NCBI GenBank assembly: GCA_964583335.1 | Contig: CAZOVG010000006.1 | Span: 1 to 64,000, forward strand | Direction: 5' to 3' | DNA length: 64,000 nt | Source of the DNA: JAGNKE01 sp964583335 | GTDB lineage: Bacteria; Pseudomonadota; Alphaproteobacteria; Micavibrionales; Micavibrionaceae | Shown here: one piece after another, positions 8,012 through 15,463 of the stretch | How positions within the stretch are numbered: position 1 is the stretch's first letter | How the letters are laid out: each line of letters starts with the position of its first letter | The notes under the pieces: model-generated | What the model saw: only the letters and a program-made list of their open reading frames with translations | Told to the model about the DNA's origin: nothing | The model's database searches: none | Position numbers and translations under genes: made by a program

Positions 8012-8377
8012 CAAGAAGCCCTTATCGCCTTTGACGCGCTTTCCCAGGAAACCCGCCTTCGGGTTTTTCGGCTGCTGGTGGAATGCGGCCCCGATGGTGC
8101 GCCTGCGGGCAAGATCAGCGACAGGCTTAAGATCCCACATAACACGCTTTCCTTCCATCTTGGTCACATGAGCAACGCCTATTTAGTTTTGTCCCGACGC
8201 GAAGGTCGTTCCATCATTTACAGCGCCAATTTCGAGTTTTTTACGGGTCTGATCCGGTTCATGGTTGAGGACTGCTGCCGCGTTGAATTTGCCAGCATCC
8301 GCGAGGACAAGAAAAAAGGATCGTCCGTGATCGAGCTTATGAATTGCTGCCAGACTAAAAAGGAGAAAAAGGCATGA
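8003..8377 (+). CDS. arsR: ArsR/SmtB-family arsenic-sensing repressor
   Basis: 124 residues with the winged-helix fold of the family: ALSQETRLRVFRLL, then the recognition region DRLKIPHNTLSFHLGHM (about 40-56) and the wing LSRREGRSIIYSA. It represses the operon until arsenite or antimonite binds. Candidate thiol ligands are the vicinal pairs Cys91-Cys92 and Cys115-Cys116, outside the DNA-binding helix, as in the ArsR types whose metalloid site lies near the C-terminus. No Shine-Dalgarno sequence stands before the ATG, and an operator palindrome overlaps the first codons. It is the first gene of ars and overlaps the next gene by four bases. Confidence 0.9.
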   Translation: MDIQEALIAFDALSQETRLRVFRLLVECGPDGAPAGKISDRLKIPHNTLSFHLGHMSNAYLVLSRREGRSIIYSANFEFFTGLIRFMVEDCCRVEFASIREDKKKGSSVIELMNCCQTKKEKKA

Positions 8378-8826
8378 AACTTTCAGACGTGAAGCTGTCC
8401 CTTGGCAATCTGCCCGCTGTCAATTTCAAGCTGCCGGACGGATTGTATGTGCCGCAACACTTTCATGTGACCGAAGTTGGATTGGTCACGAAGCATTTTA
8501 TCGATTGCGGCGGCGTGGAGCGCGCGGAAACGGTTGTGAATTTCCAGCTCTGGGAAGCGGGAGATTACGATCATCGTCTCGCACCGCAGAAGTTTCTGCG
8601 CATTCTGGATGTTTCCAAGAAAGTGCTGGGCGATGCCGACGATCTGGAGATCGAAGTTGAGTACCAACAAAGCACAATCGGCAAATTCGGGCTTGAGTTC
8701 GATGGTAAAGATTTCGTTCTTACAGCCAAGCAGACTGCTTGCCTGGCGCAAGATGCCTGTGGGATTCCGGATAAAACGGCAAAGCAGGCTTCCGCTTGCT
8801 GCTCTCCAAAGGGAGGCTGCTGCTAA
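8374..8826 (+). CDS. DUF6428-like arsenic operon protein
   Basis: 150 residues, AAGGAG ribosome binding site, overlapping arsR by four bases and ending one base into the arsC start. The sequence resembles the DUF6428 proteins commonly found between arsR and arsC: LPAVNFKLPDGLYVPQHFHV, a central VNFQLWEAGDYDHRL and a Cys-rich tail (residues 122-150) with ACLAQDACG and SACCSPKGGCC. The tail could bind arsenite or another soft metal, but the role of the family is not established to my knowledge. Cytoplasmic. Confidence 0.75.
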   Translation: MKLSDVKLSLGNLPAVNFKLPDGLYVPQHFHVTEVGLVTKHFIDCGGVERAETVVNFQLWEAGDYDHRLAPQKFLRILDVSKKVLGDADDLEIEVEYQQSTIGKFGLEFDGKDFVLTAKQTACLAQDACGIPDKTAKQASACCSPKGGCC

Positions 8827-9248
8827 TGACTCAGCGTGTTCTTGTTCTTTGCACTGGAAATTCCTGCCGTTCCGTGATGGCGGAAGCCTTGTTCAACCAT
8901 CTCGGCAAAGGCGAGATCGAGGCTGTTAGTGCGGGCAGCAATCCGGCTGGCTATGTCCATCCTAAATCTATTGAAACTCTGAAGCGTCACAGGATCGATC
9001 ATGGCAATCCGCGCAGTAAATCGTGGGATGAATTCGCGGGCCAGCATTTCGATCTAGTCGTCACCGTCTGTGATGCCGCAGCCGCCGAAAGCTGCCCCGT
9101 GTTTCTCGGCCCTGTCAAAAAACTGCATTGGAGTACGCCCGATCCGGCAAAGGCCGCAGGCGCAGATGAACAGATTAAAGCTGCCTTCGATGAGGCATTT
9201 ATCATGTTGAAAGACCGCATCGAGGATTATCTCAGTGGCCACGCCTGA
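8826..9248 (+). CDS. arsC: arsenate reductase, thioredoxin-coupled
   Basis: 140 residues of the low-molecular-weight phosphatase fold. The P-loop is VLCTGNSCRS, a CX5R motif with nucleophile Cys9 and Arg15; the two further redox cysteines are Cys82 (VTVCDAAA) and Cys90 (ESCPVF), matching the three-cysteine relay of the thioredoxin-dependent ArsC type (Cys10/82/89 in the plasmid pI258 enzyme). It reduces arsenate to arsenite in the cytoplasm. The ATG at 8826 overlaps the preceding stop (TAATG); a longer in-frame start at 8796 would run into the previous gene and is rejected. The end overlaps the aquaporin gene, so product and exporter are coupled. Confidence 0.92.
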   Translation: MTQRVLVLCTGNSCRSVMAEALFNHLGKGEIEAVSAGSNPAGYVHPKSIETLKRHRIDHGNPRSKSWDEFAGQHFDLVVTVCDAAAAESCPVFLGPVKKLHWSTPDPAKAAGADEQIKAAFDEAFIMLKDRIEDYLSGHA

Positions 9249-9924
9249 TTCATTCGACCTGAAACGAAGGCTTTTTTCAGAATGGCTCGGCACGGCGATT
9301 CTGGTCGCCGTCGTGGTTGGCTCCGGCATCATGGGAGAAAATCTCGCGGATGGAAACGCAGCCGTGGCTCTTCTTGGTAATACATTGGCGACGGGCGCCA
9401 TGCTTACAGTCCTGATCTTGATTTTTGGCCCAATATCCGGTGCGCATTTTAATCCAGTCGTCAGCCTTTCATTCGCTTTGCAACGCAAGCTGCCCTGGCC
9501 GGAACTTCTTGCTTATATAATAGTACAAATCATTGGTGGCGTAGTTGGCGCCATGCTGGCCCATATCATGTTCAGTCTTCCACTTATTGAATTCTCGACA
9601 CATACGCGCACAGGCGGCGGCGTTTGGATCGGAGAGATTGTTGCATCATTCGGTCTGCTAGCCACTATTCTGGGCTGCCTGCGAAGTCGACCTGATGCTA
9701 TCCCATATGCCGTTGGTCTATTTATCACCGCCGGATATTGGTTTACGTCATCAACCTCGTTTGCCAATCCGGCTGTCACCATCGCACGATCGCTGACCGA
9801 TACTTTTTCTGGTATCAGACCAGATGACATAGGTGCTTTCATCGCTGCCCAGATCGTTGGTGCGTTATTGGCCACGGCTGTATTTAAGTGGCTTTTGAAC
9901 CCCCACCAGTTTAAAACTGCATAA
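9235..9924 (+). CDS. aqpS: aquaglyceroporin, probable arsenite channel (AqpS-like)
   Basis: 229 residues from a GTG start inside the end of arsC. Six membrane segments and two half-helix pore motifs are visible: SGAHFNPVVS, where the usual NPA is NPV, and FANPAVTIARS. Aquaporins of this type in alphaproteobacterial ars operons let arsenite made by ArsC flow out down its gradient, replacing ArsB or Acr3; neither of these pumps is encoded here. The Pro-to-Val change in the first motif is common in arsenic-linked channels. The last 14 bases overlap the convergent gene on the opposite strand. Confidence 0.88.
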   Translation: MATPDSFDLKRRLFSEWLGTAILVAVVVGSGIMGENLADGNAAVALLGNTLATGAMLTVLILIFGPISGAHFNPVVSLSFALQRKLPWPELLAYIIVQIIGGVVGAMLAHIMFSLPLIEFSTHTRTGGGVWIGEIVASFGLLATILGCLRSRPDAIPYAVGLFITAGYWFTSSTSFANPAVTIARSLTDTFSGIRPDDIGAFIAAQIVGALLATAVFKWLLNPHQFKTA

Positions 9925-10501
9925 TCTCGTAACGCCCCGTCCGTTTAGAACCCATAAAGCGGATCTTTCCCGCATCCTTCAGCCCTTCGATGTCCCGCCT
10001 GGCGGTCTTGATCGCCACATCAAAATGCTCCGTGATGTCCTCCGCGCAGGCTTTATTTTTACGCTTCAAAAGCATCAAAAACCAGCGTTGGCGGTCGTTA
10101 AGCGATTTTAATGGGACATTTATAGGGACATTTTTTGTATCGTTTTTATCGGTCAGAACGGGAATTTCAGGCTCCGGCGCGCTCGCCAAGGCGTGTTGTG
10201 AAAGCAGTCGGAAAGCATCCCATAAATCCTCCCCGCCGATCTGCTGCAGGACGAATTTCAGGATGCTTGGGGAGGATCTGGCCAAGAGTAGTAAATGTCC
10301 GGAAGATGGCGCATTTCTGGCCTCGTACCAGTTTTTGATCGCCCGTAAATTGCTGCTGGTCAGCTGACCGATCCGCTTGATGGCGGATGCCGTTTCGCCA
10401 AAGTCGCGGCGCAACGCTGCGGCCACGATTTTCGCCAGTTCTTCGTCCGAAATTGCCCTTGGTTTGATGGGAAAACTTCGGTCCATTTTTGAATGAGACA
10501 T
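9911..10501 (-). CDS. winged-helix DNA-binding protein, divergent regulator of the recombinase-ParB module
   Basis: 196 residues. The start at 10501 is chosen because AAGGAG lies just upstream on the minus strand; reading further back to 10807 would cross the opposite recombinase gene. The first half contains a helical region (IVAAALRRDFG ... AIKRIGQLTSSNLRAIKNWY) that looks like an HTH domain. The last 65 residues (LNDRQRWFLMLLKRKN, DITEHFDVAIKTARRDIEGL, GKIRFMGSKRTGRYEI) fit a DeoR-like winged helix. It faces away from the recombinase operon across an 87-bp gap that must contain both promoters, so it probably regulates that operon. Its stop codon overlaps the aquaporin gene. Confidence 0.75.
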   Translation of the reverse strand: MSHSKMDRSFPIKPRAISDEELAKIVAAALRRDFGETASAIKRIGQLTSSNLRAIKNWYEARNAPSSGHLLLLARSSPSILKFVLQQIGGEDLWDAFRLLSQHALASAPEPEIPVLTDKNDTKNVPINVPLKSLNDRQRWFLMLLKRKNKACAEDITEHFDVAIKTARRDIEGLKDAGKIRFMGSKRTGRYEIMQF

Positions 10502-10588
10502 TTGTATCGCTCCTTGGTTAGGATTCCAAAGAGCGGTCGTGCGGCTGGCGCGCGGCGGGGTGTTGTCAAAAACGGAAAGAACAAACGG

Positions 10589-12154
10589 ATGGAAGGGCGG
10601 AATAATTCGGCAGGGTCGACGGACGGGCAACAGCGCCGCCGCGCGGCCATGTATGTGCGTATGTCGACCGACCACCAGAAGTATTCGACCGAAAACCAGG
10701 CCGACGCGATCCGCGAGTATGCCGCCCATCGCCAGATAGACATCGTCAAGACCTACACCGATTCCGGTAAAAGTGGCCTTAAGCTGGATGGACGCGACGC
10801 CCTTCAAAATCTGATTGCCGACGTGCAGTCGGGTTCCAAAGATTATAGCGTCATTCTCGTTCTTGACGTGACCCGCTGGGGACGGTTTCAGGACGCAGAT
10901 GAAAGTGCATATTATGAATATCTTTGCCGCCGCGCTGGCATTGACGTTCAGTATGTCGCCGAGCAGTTCGAGAACGATGGCAGTCCTGTCTCCACCATCG
11001 TCAAGGGCGTGAAGCGTGCCATGGCTGGTGAATATAGCCGTGAATTATCCGGCAAGGTGTTCGCAGGACAATGCCGCTTGATCGAGATGGGCTTTCGTCA
11101 GGGTGGCCCCGCCGGCTATGGCCTCCGCCGTGTACTAGTCGATGAAAATCGCCAGCCCAAAGGCACGCTCAAGCGTGGAGAACATAAATCCCTACAGACC
11201 GACCGCGTTGTCCTGGTCGCAGGGCCGGACGCGGAAGTCGATACGGTACGCTGGATCTACCGCGCTTTCACCGAGGAAGGTTTGCAAGAAACCGAGATTG
11301 CCCACGCCCTCAATAACAAAGGCGTTTTGACCGATCTTGGCCGTGAATGGACGCGCGGTGTCGTTCACGGCATTCTCACCAACGAAAAGTATATCGGCAA
11401 CAACGTCTTTAACCGCCGTTCCTTCAAGCTCAAGAAACGCCGTGTCGTTAACTCGCCCGATATGTGGGTGCGTGCGGACGGCGTGTTCGAAGCGATCATC
11501 GAGGCGCGGTATTTCTATACGGCGCAAGGCATCATCCGTGAGCGGAGCCGCAAGTTCAGTGACGATGAAATGCTCACCAGATTGCGGACACTACATGAAA
11601 AACAAGGCTGGCTATCCGGCATTCTCATCGATGAAACCGACGATATGCCCTCCAGCAGTGCCTATGCCCATCGTTTTGGCGGGTTGACGCAAGCCTATAA
11701 ACTGATCGGCTACGATCCTGGGCGCGATCAGCGTTACATCGAGGACAATAAATATCTGCGGAAAATGTATCCGGATGTTGTGGAGGGTGTGATCCGCAAT
11801 ATCCAAACACTGGGCGGAAAAGTTCACCGTGAAGTCGAGAATGATTTTCTGATCGTCAATAACGAGATCAAAGTCTCACTCGTCATCTGCCGCTGCGCCC
11901 AGACACCGGCTGGCACCAATCGCTGGAAGATCCAGCTCGATAGCAGCCTGATGCCGGACATCACCATCGCGGTGCGCATGGAGCCAGATAACCGCCAGAT
12001 CCTCGATTACTATCTGATCCCCGCGATCGACGTTGAAAACCCGCAGATCCGTCTAACCGAAAACAACCACTTTTCGTTGGACGCTTATCGTTTTGACGAT
12101 CTAGAACCGTTCTTCATGCTGGCCGAACGCGCCGCTTTACCGGAGGCTGCATGA
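10589..12154 (+). CDS. serine recombinase of the ParB-linked module
   Basis: 521 residues from the ATG at 10589 (GGAAAGAAC upstream); an earlier in-frame ATG at 10493 would overlap the start of the divergent regulator. The resolvase domain opens AAMYVRMSTDHQKYST with nucleophile Ser26, then YTDSGKSGLKLDGR and VLDVTRWGRFQD with the conserved Arg residues. The recombinase domain follows (AGEYSRELSGKVFAGQ, GGPAGYGLRR, NNKGVLTDLGREW, LTNEKYIGNNVFN). Unlike the recombinase at 6217 there is no zinc-ribbon cysteine cluster; the last 200 residues are a different domain. It overlaps the next gene by ATGA. It most likely excises or integrates the module. Confidence 0.88.
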   Translation: MEGRNNSAGSTDGQQRRRAAMYVRMSTDHQKYSTENQADAIREYAAHRQIDIVKTYTDSGKSGLKLDGRDALQNLIADVQSGSKDYSVILVLDVTRWGRFQDADESAYYEYLCRRAGIDVQYVAEQFENDGSPVSTIVKGVKRAMAGEYSRELSGKVFAGQCRLIEMGFRQGGPAGYGLRRVLVDENRQPKGTLKRGEHKSLQTDRVVLVAGPDAEVDTVRWIYRAFTEEGLQETEIAHALNNKGVLTDLGREWTRGVVHGILTNEKYIGNNVFNRRSFKLKKRRVVNSPDMWVRADGVFEAIIEARYFYTAQGIIRERSRKFSDDEMLTRLRTLHEKQGWLSGILIDETDDMPSSSAYAHRFGGLTQAYKLIGYDPGRDQRYIEDNKYLRKMYPDVVEGVIRNIQTLGGKVHREVENDFLIVNNEIKVSLVICRCAQTPAGTNRWKIQLDSSLMPDITIAVRMEPDNRQILDYYLIPAIDVENPQIRLTENNHFSLDAYRFDDLEPFFMLAERAALPEAA

Positions 12155-13068
12155 CCAAAGGCAAAGGTACGCGCGCTTCCGAGATCAAGATGATACCGAT
12201 CGATACGATCAATATCCTCAATCCCCGTGTGCGAAACCAGAAAGTGTTTTTGGAGATCGCCACCAATATGACCCAGGTCGGCATGAAGCGCCCGATCACT
12301 GTTACGCCGAGCCGTTCAAAGGTAGACGGCAAAGAGTATGATTTGATCTGTGGCCAGGGGCGGATCGAAGCCTTTACGGCTTGCGGGCAAAGCCAGATCC
12401 CCGCCATCGTGATAGATGCCAGTGAAGAACAGGCCCTCATCATGAGCCTGGTCGAAAACCTTGCCCGCCGTCAGCATCGCGCAACCGACCTCTTGCAAGG
12501 GATCGAGATTTTGCAAAAGCAAGGCTATGACGCACATACGATTGCGGCCAAGACGGGGTTGTCCCTTGACTACGTCAACGGCGTTTTGAATTTGATGGAG
12601 CGCGGTGAAGAACGGCTGCTCTCCGCTGTTGAGGCCGGACACATGCCGATCTCGTTGGCGATCCGTGTCGCGGAAAACCCAGAAGATGAACAACGCGCCT
12701 TGCACGAGGCGTATGAATCAAAACAATTGCGCGGCAATCGCCTGTTGTTGGCCAAGCGCTTGATCGATACCAGAAAGCGGCGCGGTAAAGCCTTCGCCGA
12801 TGAGCGCAAGCGTAGCAAACGCGATAAGGGTGATAAAGCAATCTCGGTTCAGGATGTGTTGAAAGTCTATCAGCGGGAGGTTGATCGCAAACGCCTGCTA
12901 ACCCGCAAGGCCGATGCTGTTTCCAATCGTATGTTGTTCGTCACCGAAGCCTTGCGCGAATTATTGCAGGACGAGCATTTCAGCACGCTACTACGGGCGG
13001 AAGGTTTGACGACACTTCCTAAACCGCTGGCCGGATTGATGGCGGAGAAAGGTCACCCGCATGGCTAA
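12151..13068 (+). CDS. ParB-like nuclease/partition-fold protein, first copy
   Basis: 305 residues. The ParB N-terminal fold is seen in MIPIDTINILNPRVRN (14-29), LICGQGRIEAFTACG (65-79; box II, usually GERR) and VENLARRQHRATDLLQGIE (101-119; box III). An HTH follows (AHTIAAKTGLSLDYVNGVLN, 128-147), then a charged linker and a helical C-terminal part. In plasmids and chromosomes this family binds parS-like sites and uses CTP; here no ParA ATPase accompanies it, so a partition role is doubtful. Start and stop overlap both neighbours, so it is made together with the recombinase and the RepB-like protein. Confidence 0.85.
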   Translation: MTKGKGTRASEIKMIPIDTINILNPRVRNQKVFLEIATNMTQVGMKRPITVTPSRSKVDGKEYDLICGQGRIEAFTACGQSQIPAIVIDASEEQALIMSLVENLARRQHRATDLLQGIEILQKQGYDAHTIAAKTGLSLDYVNGVLNLMERGEERLLSAVEAGHMPISLAIRVAENPEDEQRALHEAYESKQLRGNRLLLAKRLIDTRKRRGKAFADERKRSKRDKGDKAISVQDVLKVYQREVDRKRLLTRKADAVSNRMLFVTEALRELLQDEHFSTLLRAEGLTTLPKPLAGLMAEKGHPHG

Positions 13069-14002
13069 GATACCAGCGCAAAATCCCAAATTGCACGCCA
13101 AACTCCCCAAGGGTGAAATCAAGGCAGGGTTTGATCAAGCCACCGTCGATCTCAAGATTGACCAGATTGTCTCGATTAAGCTGGTTACGCCCGCCGCGCG
13201 CAAAAGCCCTAAATATCATCAGATCCTCGCTTCCATCCGCGAAGTCGGCATTATCGAGCCGCCCGTGGTTAGCCGTGATCCACAGGCGCGCAGTAAATAT
13301 ATTCTGCTCGACGGCCATATGCGTATCGAGGCGTTGAAGGAACTTGGTGAAACAGAAGTCACCTGTTTAGTGTCGACCGACGATGAAGCCTTCACCTACA
13401 ACAAGCATATTAACCGTCTGTCCACCGTGCAGGAACACCGCATGATTCTGCGGGCGATCGAGCGCGGCGTGCCGGAAGCCAAGATCGCCGCCGCCCTCAA
13501 TATCGATACCCGCAGCATAGTCACCAGGCGCGACCTGTTGAACGGCATTTGCTCGGAAGCCGCTGATCTCCTGAAGGATAAGATGGTGCCGATCGCCACG
13601 TTTCCTATCCTAAAGCGTATGAAATCCTTCCGCCAGATCGAGGCCGCGACGCTGATGAACGACGCGGGCGTTTATTCCAAAACCTATGCCCGTGCACTTT
13701 TGGCGGCCACGCCCAAGGATCAGTTGACGGATCCCGACAAGCCGAAAAAGATCAAAGGGCTGGATGAAGATCAGATGGCACGCATGGAAAGCGAGATGGA
13801 AAGCCTCCAGCGCGAATATCGCTTGATCGAAGAAAATTACGGCAAGGACGTTTTGAACCTGACGCTGACCAAGGGTTATCTTGGCTCGCTTTTGGGCAAC
13901 GCCAAGGTCGTGCGCTATCTCGCCCAGAACCATCGGGACATTCTGAATCAATTCCAGAAAATCGCCGACATGACCTCTTTAGCCAAAGAGAGCGCGGCGT
14001 AA
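13061..14002 (+). CDS. ParB/RepB-like protein, second copy
   Basis: 313 residues, overlapping the previous gene by eight bases. The ParB fold appears as QIVSIKLVTPAARKSPKY, VGIIEPPVVSRD and LLDGHMRIEALKELG (82-96); box III is replaced by YNKHINRLSTVQEHRMI (113-129), which is the form found in the plasmid partition protein RepB C-terminal family. An HTH-like segment (AKIAAALNIDTRSIVTRRDLL) comes next. It is clearly diverged from its neighbour rather than a recent duplicate. With the recombinase and the first ParB-like protein it makes a three-gene operon; I infer a DNA-bridging or site-recognition role in recombination or regulation. Confidence 0.82.
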   Translation: MAKIPAQNPKLHAKLPKGEIKAGFDQATVDLKIDQIVSIKLVTPAARKSPKYHQILASIREVGIIEPPVVSRDPQARSKYILLDGHMRIEALKELGETEVTCLVSTDDEAFTYNKHINRLSTVQEHRMILRAIERGVPEAKIAAALNIDTRSIVTRRDLLNGICSEAADLLKDKMVPIATFPILKRMKSFRQIEAATLMNDAGVYSKTYARALLAATPKDQLTDPDKPKKIKGLDEDQMARMESEMESLQREYRLIEENYGKDVLNLTLTKGYLGSLLGNAKVVRYLAQNHRDILNQFQKIADMTSLAKESAA

Positions 14003-14237
14003 CGAACTGAAGCAGGCAGCTCGACCTACTATTGTATGTCTTGGGTCTATGAGCGCCAGCATAAGGGGACCGAGACCCTTGAAGCGTCGGGACTGTGGGA
14101 GAAGCCGCCCCGCCAAGGTTGGGTATGGAGCGATCACAGTGGCAGGGATGACGGCGACCCCGTTCGGAGCCTGCCAGGCTGGCTGGACATATCGCCAGCC
14201 GCTCGACAATTTTTTAGGGAAAATTGCTCGATGAGGT

Positions 14238-14280
14238 GCGCTGGCCGACTGAAAAAGTCTTCAGGCCAGTCGGCCAGCGC
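14238..14280. repeat. perfect 14-bp inverted repeat at the end of the recombinase module
   Basis: GCGCTGGCCGACTG (14238-14251) and its exact reverse complement CAGTCGGCCAGCGC (14267-14280) enclose a 15-nt loop. There is no T-run after it, so it is not a standard terminator by itself. It lies about 240 bp after the RepB-like gene and may be a recombinase or ParB binding site, or a bidirectional transcription block. Confidence 0.7.
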
Positions 14281-14313
14281 TGGGACGGAATGAGAAGAAT
14301 ATTCGCTAAGATA

Positions 14314-14342
14314 TTGTTAACACAGCTTCGGTATGCTATGTA
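14314..14342 (+). promoter_or_regulatory. sigma70-like promoter before the metal island
   Basis: TTGTTA (14314-14319), a 17-bp spacer and TATGTA (14337-14342). The spacing is ideal and the predicted start coincides with the ATG at 14349. The -35 box overlaps an 8-bp palindrome, TGTTAACA. Confidence 0.45.
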
Positions 14343-14348
14343 ATTGCT

Positions 14349-14702
14349 ATGAGAGTTTTAATCCTAATGCTCATTTTCGCTATCGGATTCAGCGGTTTTT
14401 CAGCCGCTGTGCACGCTTTTGATTCGTCAAAATGCGGGCAAATCTCGGTCGAAAAAATGGATGATGCTCAAAACGATTGCGCCAAGCATCTTAAGAACGC
14501 TTCAAAGGATGACCAGAAATCCAAAGACTCTAAGCACTCCTGTACAAATTGCGGACATTGCTGCATGTCTCACGCCGCGTTGACCCAATTCGGCGTTCAT
14601 GCCGTTGTCCCTATTCATAAAACTATATTTCCTCATCTTAACGCCGAACCGGATGACGACTTTATCTCCGGATTAAAGCGCCCCCCTCGAATCCTTGGTT
14701 GA
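14349..14702 (+). CDS. periplasmic Cys/His-rich small protein, metal-linked
   Basis: 117 residues with a signal peptide (residues 1-23, LILMLIFAIGFSGFSAAVHA). The mature part has CGQISVEKMDDAQNDCAKHL, then a tight metal-binding-like cluster HSCTNCGHCCMSHAAL, and ends with a Pro/Arg-rich tail. The CxxCGHCC-x2-H group suggests copper or another soft metal. No ribosome binding site is obvious, but the gene starts where transcription is predicted to begin. It is the first gene of the metal island. Similar small Cys-rich periplasmic proteins sit beside copper efflux genes; its exact role is unknown. Confidence 0.65.
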   Translation: MRVLILMLIFAIGFSGFSAAVHAFDSSKCGQISVEKMDDAQNDCAKHLKNASKDDQKSKDSKHSCTNCGHCCMSHAALTQFGVHAVVPIHKTIFPHLNAEPDDDFISGLKRPPRILG

Positions 14703-14808
14703 TTGACCAGAGACTGAGCTGAAAAGCCCATTCTCTGTGACGCCGCTTCTGAACAAGAAGCGGTCATGAGCTGCGTTACGCATTTTCAATCAAACCAGGA
14801 GAATTTCC

Positions 14809-15447
14809 ATGACTACCCCTAAAATTGGGATGAATATCCCGCTACTGATGTTGTTAGCTGTATTTGCTTTGTCGGCATGTACCAGCACAGGTTTTCAAAG
14901 ACAGAACGATTACAAACCCAATGAGTGCAAAAGCCTTCATGCGCGCGGCTTGATTTCTTTGGAAGAAAGACGCCAATGCCAGCTTGGTCAGGCTTTTGAA
15001 TTTAAAGAAAACCAATCCCAAAGCGAAACCAAGGCGGCGATGCCGTGCTGTGCCAAGATGAAAGCGACAGACGGCAAAGGCGGCTGCCCTTGTTGCGCGG
15101 GCATGTCCGAGGGCAAAGGGATGATGTGTGCGCCCAAATCCAAAGACGGAATGAAAGGCGACATGCCGGGAATGGATCATTCCACGATGAATCACGGCAC
15201 CAAGGATATCTACGCTCCGGCCATGAAATCCATGCACGAAAAGATGAGCATGGCCCCGACGGGCGACGCCGATGTGGATTTCATGCGCGGCATGATCCCG
15301 CATCACCAGGGAGCCATCGACATGGCGAAACTAGCGCTGGCGCACGGCAAGGATCCGCAAGTGAAGAAGTTGGCGCAAGATGTCATCAAGGCGCAGGAGG
15401 CTGAAATCGCTTTTATGCGCGACTGGCTCTCCAAGCGTGGCCAATAG
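14809..15447 (+). CDS. DUF305 lipoprotein with an N-terminal lipoprotein domain shared with a second gene
   Basis: 212 residues, ribosome binding site CAGGAG. Signal peptide with lipobox LSAC, so it is a lipoprotein. Residues about 34-65 (ECKSLHARGLISLEERRQC, then QLGQAFEF) match the small lipoprotein encoded at 31518-31748. A Cys/Met/His-rich linker follows (MPCCAKMKA, CPCCAGM, MPGMDHSTMNH). Residues 145-210 are the DUF305 domain: DVDFMRGMIPHHQGAIDMAK, HGKDPQVKKLAQ, EIAFMRDWL. DUF305 proteins bind copper or silver in the periplasm. It begins the first RND operon region and probably buffers metal for export. Confidence 0.85.
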   Translation: MTTPKIGMNIPLLMLLAVFALSACTSTGFQRQNDYKPNECKSLHARGLISLEERRQCQLGQAFEFKENQSQSETKAAMPCCAKMKATDGKGGCPCCAGMSEGKGMMCAPKSKDGMKGDMPGMDHSTMNHGTKDIYAPAMKSMHEKMSMAPTGDADVDFMRGMIPHHQGAIDMAKLALAHGKDPQVKKLAQDVIKAQEAEIAFMRDWLSKRGQ

Positions 15448-15463
15448 AAGGGAAAAACCAGAC

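Larger units (their letters stand above)
14003..14348 (+). other. 346-bp gap between the ParB module and the metal island
   Basis: No convincing gene. The gap holds an AT hairpin (CAATTTT ... AAAATTG, near 14200-14225), the large GC hairpin at 14238-14280 and a promoter before 14349. Two overlapping reading frames of 61 and 85 codons exist here but have no ribosome binding site or recognisable product. It probably marks the edge of the recombinase module. Confidence 0.5.

Noticed and set aside
10501..10807. N-terminal extension of the winged-helix gene to 10807
   Set aside because: It would cross the opposite recombinase start, has an unlikely sequence, and AAGGAG stands right before the ATG at 10501.
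12151..14002. Plasmid partition locus
   Set aside because: Two ParB-fold proteins are present but no ParA ATPase, replication protein or origin-like iterons; the operon is led by a recombinase.
14036..14293. Possible small gene in the gap after the RepB-like gene
   Set aside because: No ribosome binding site, runs through the perfect hairpin, and the product shows no motif.
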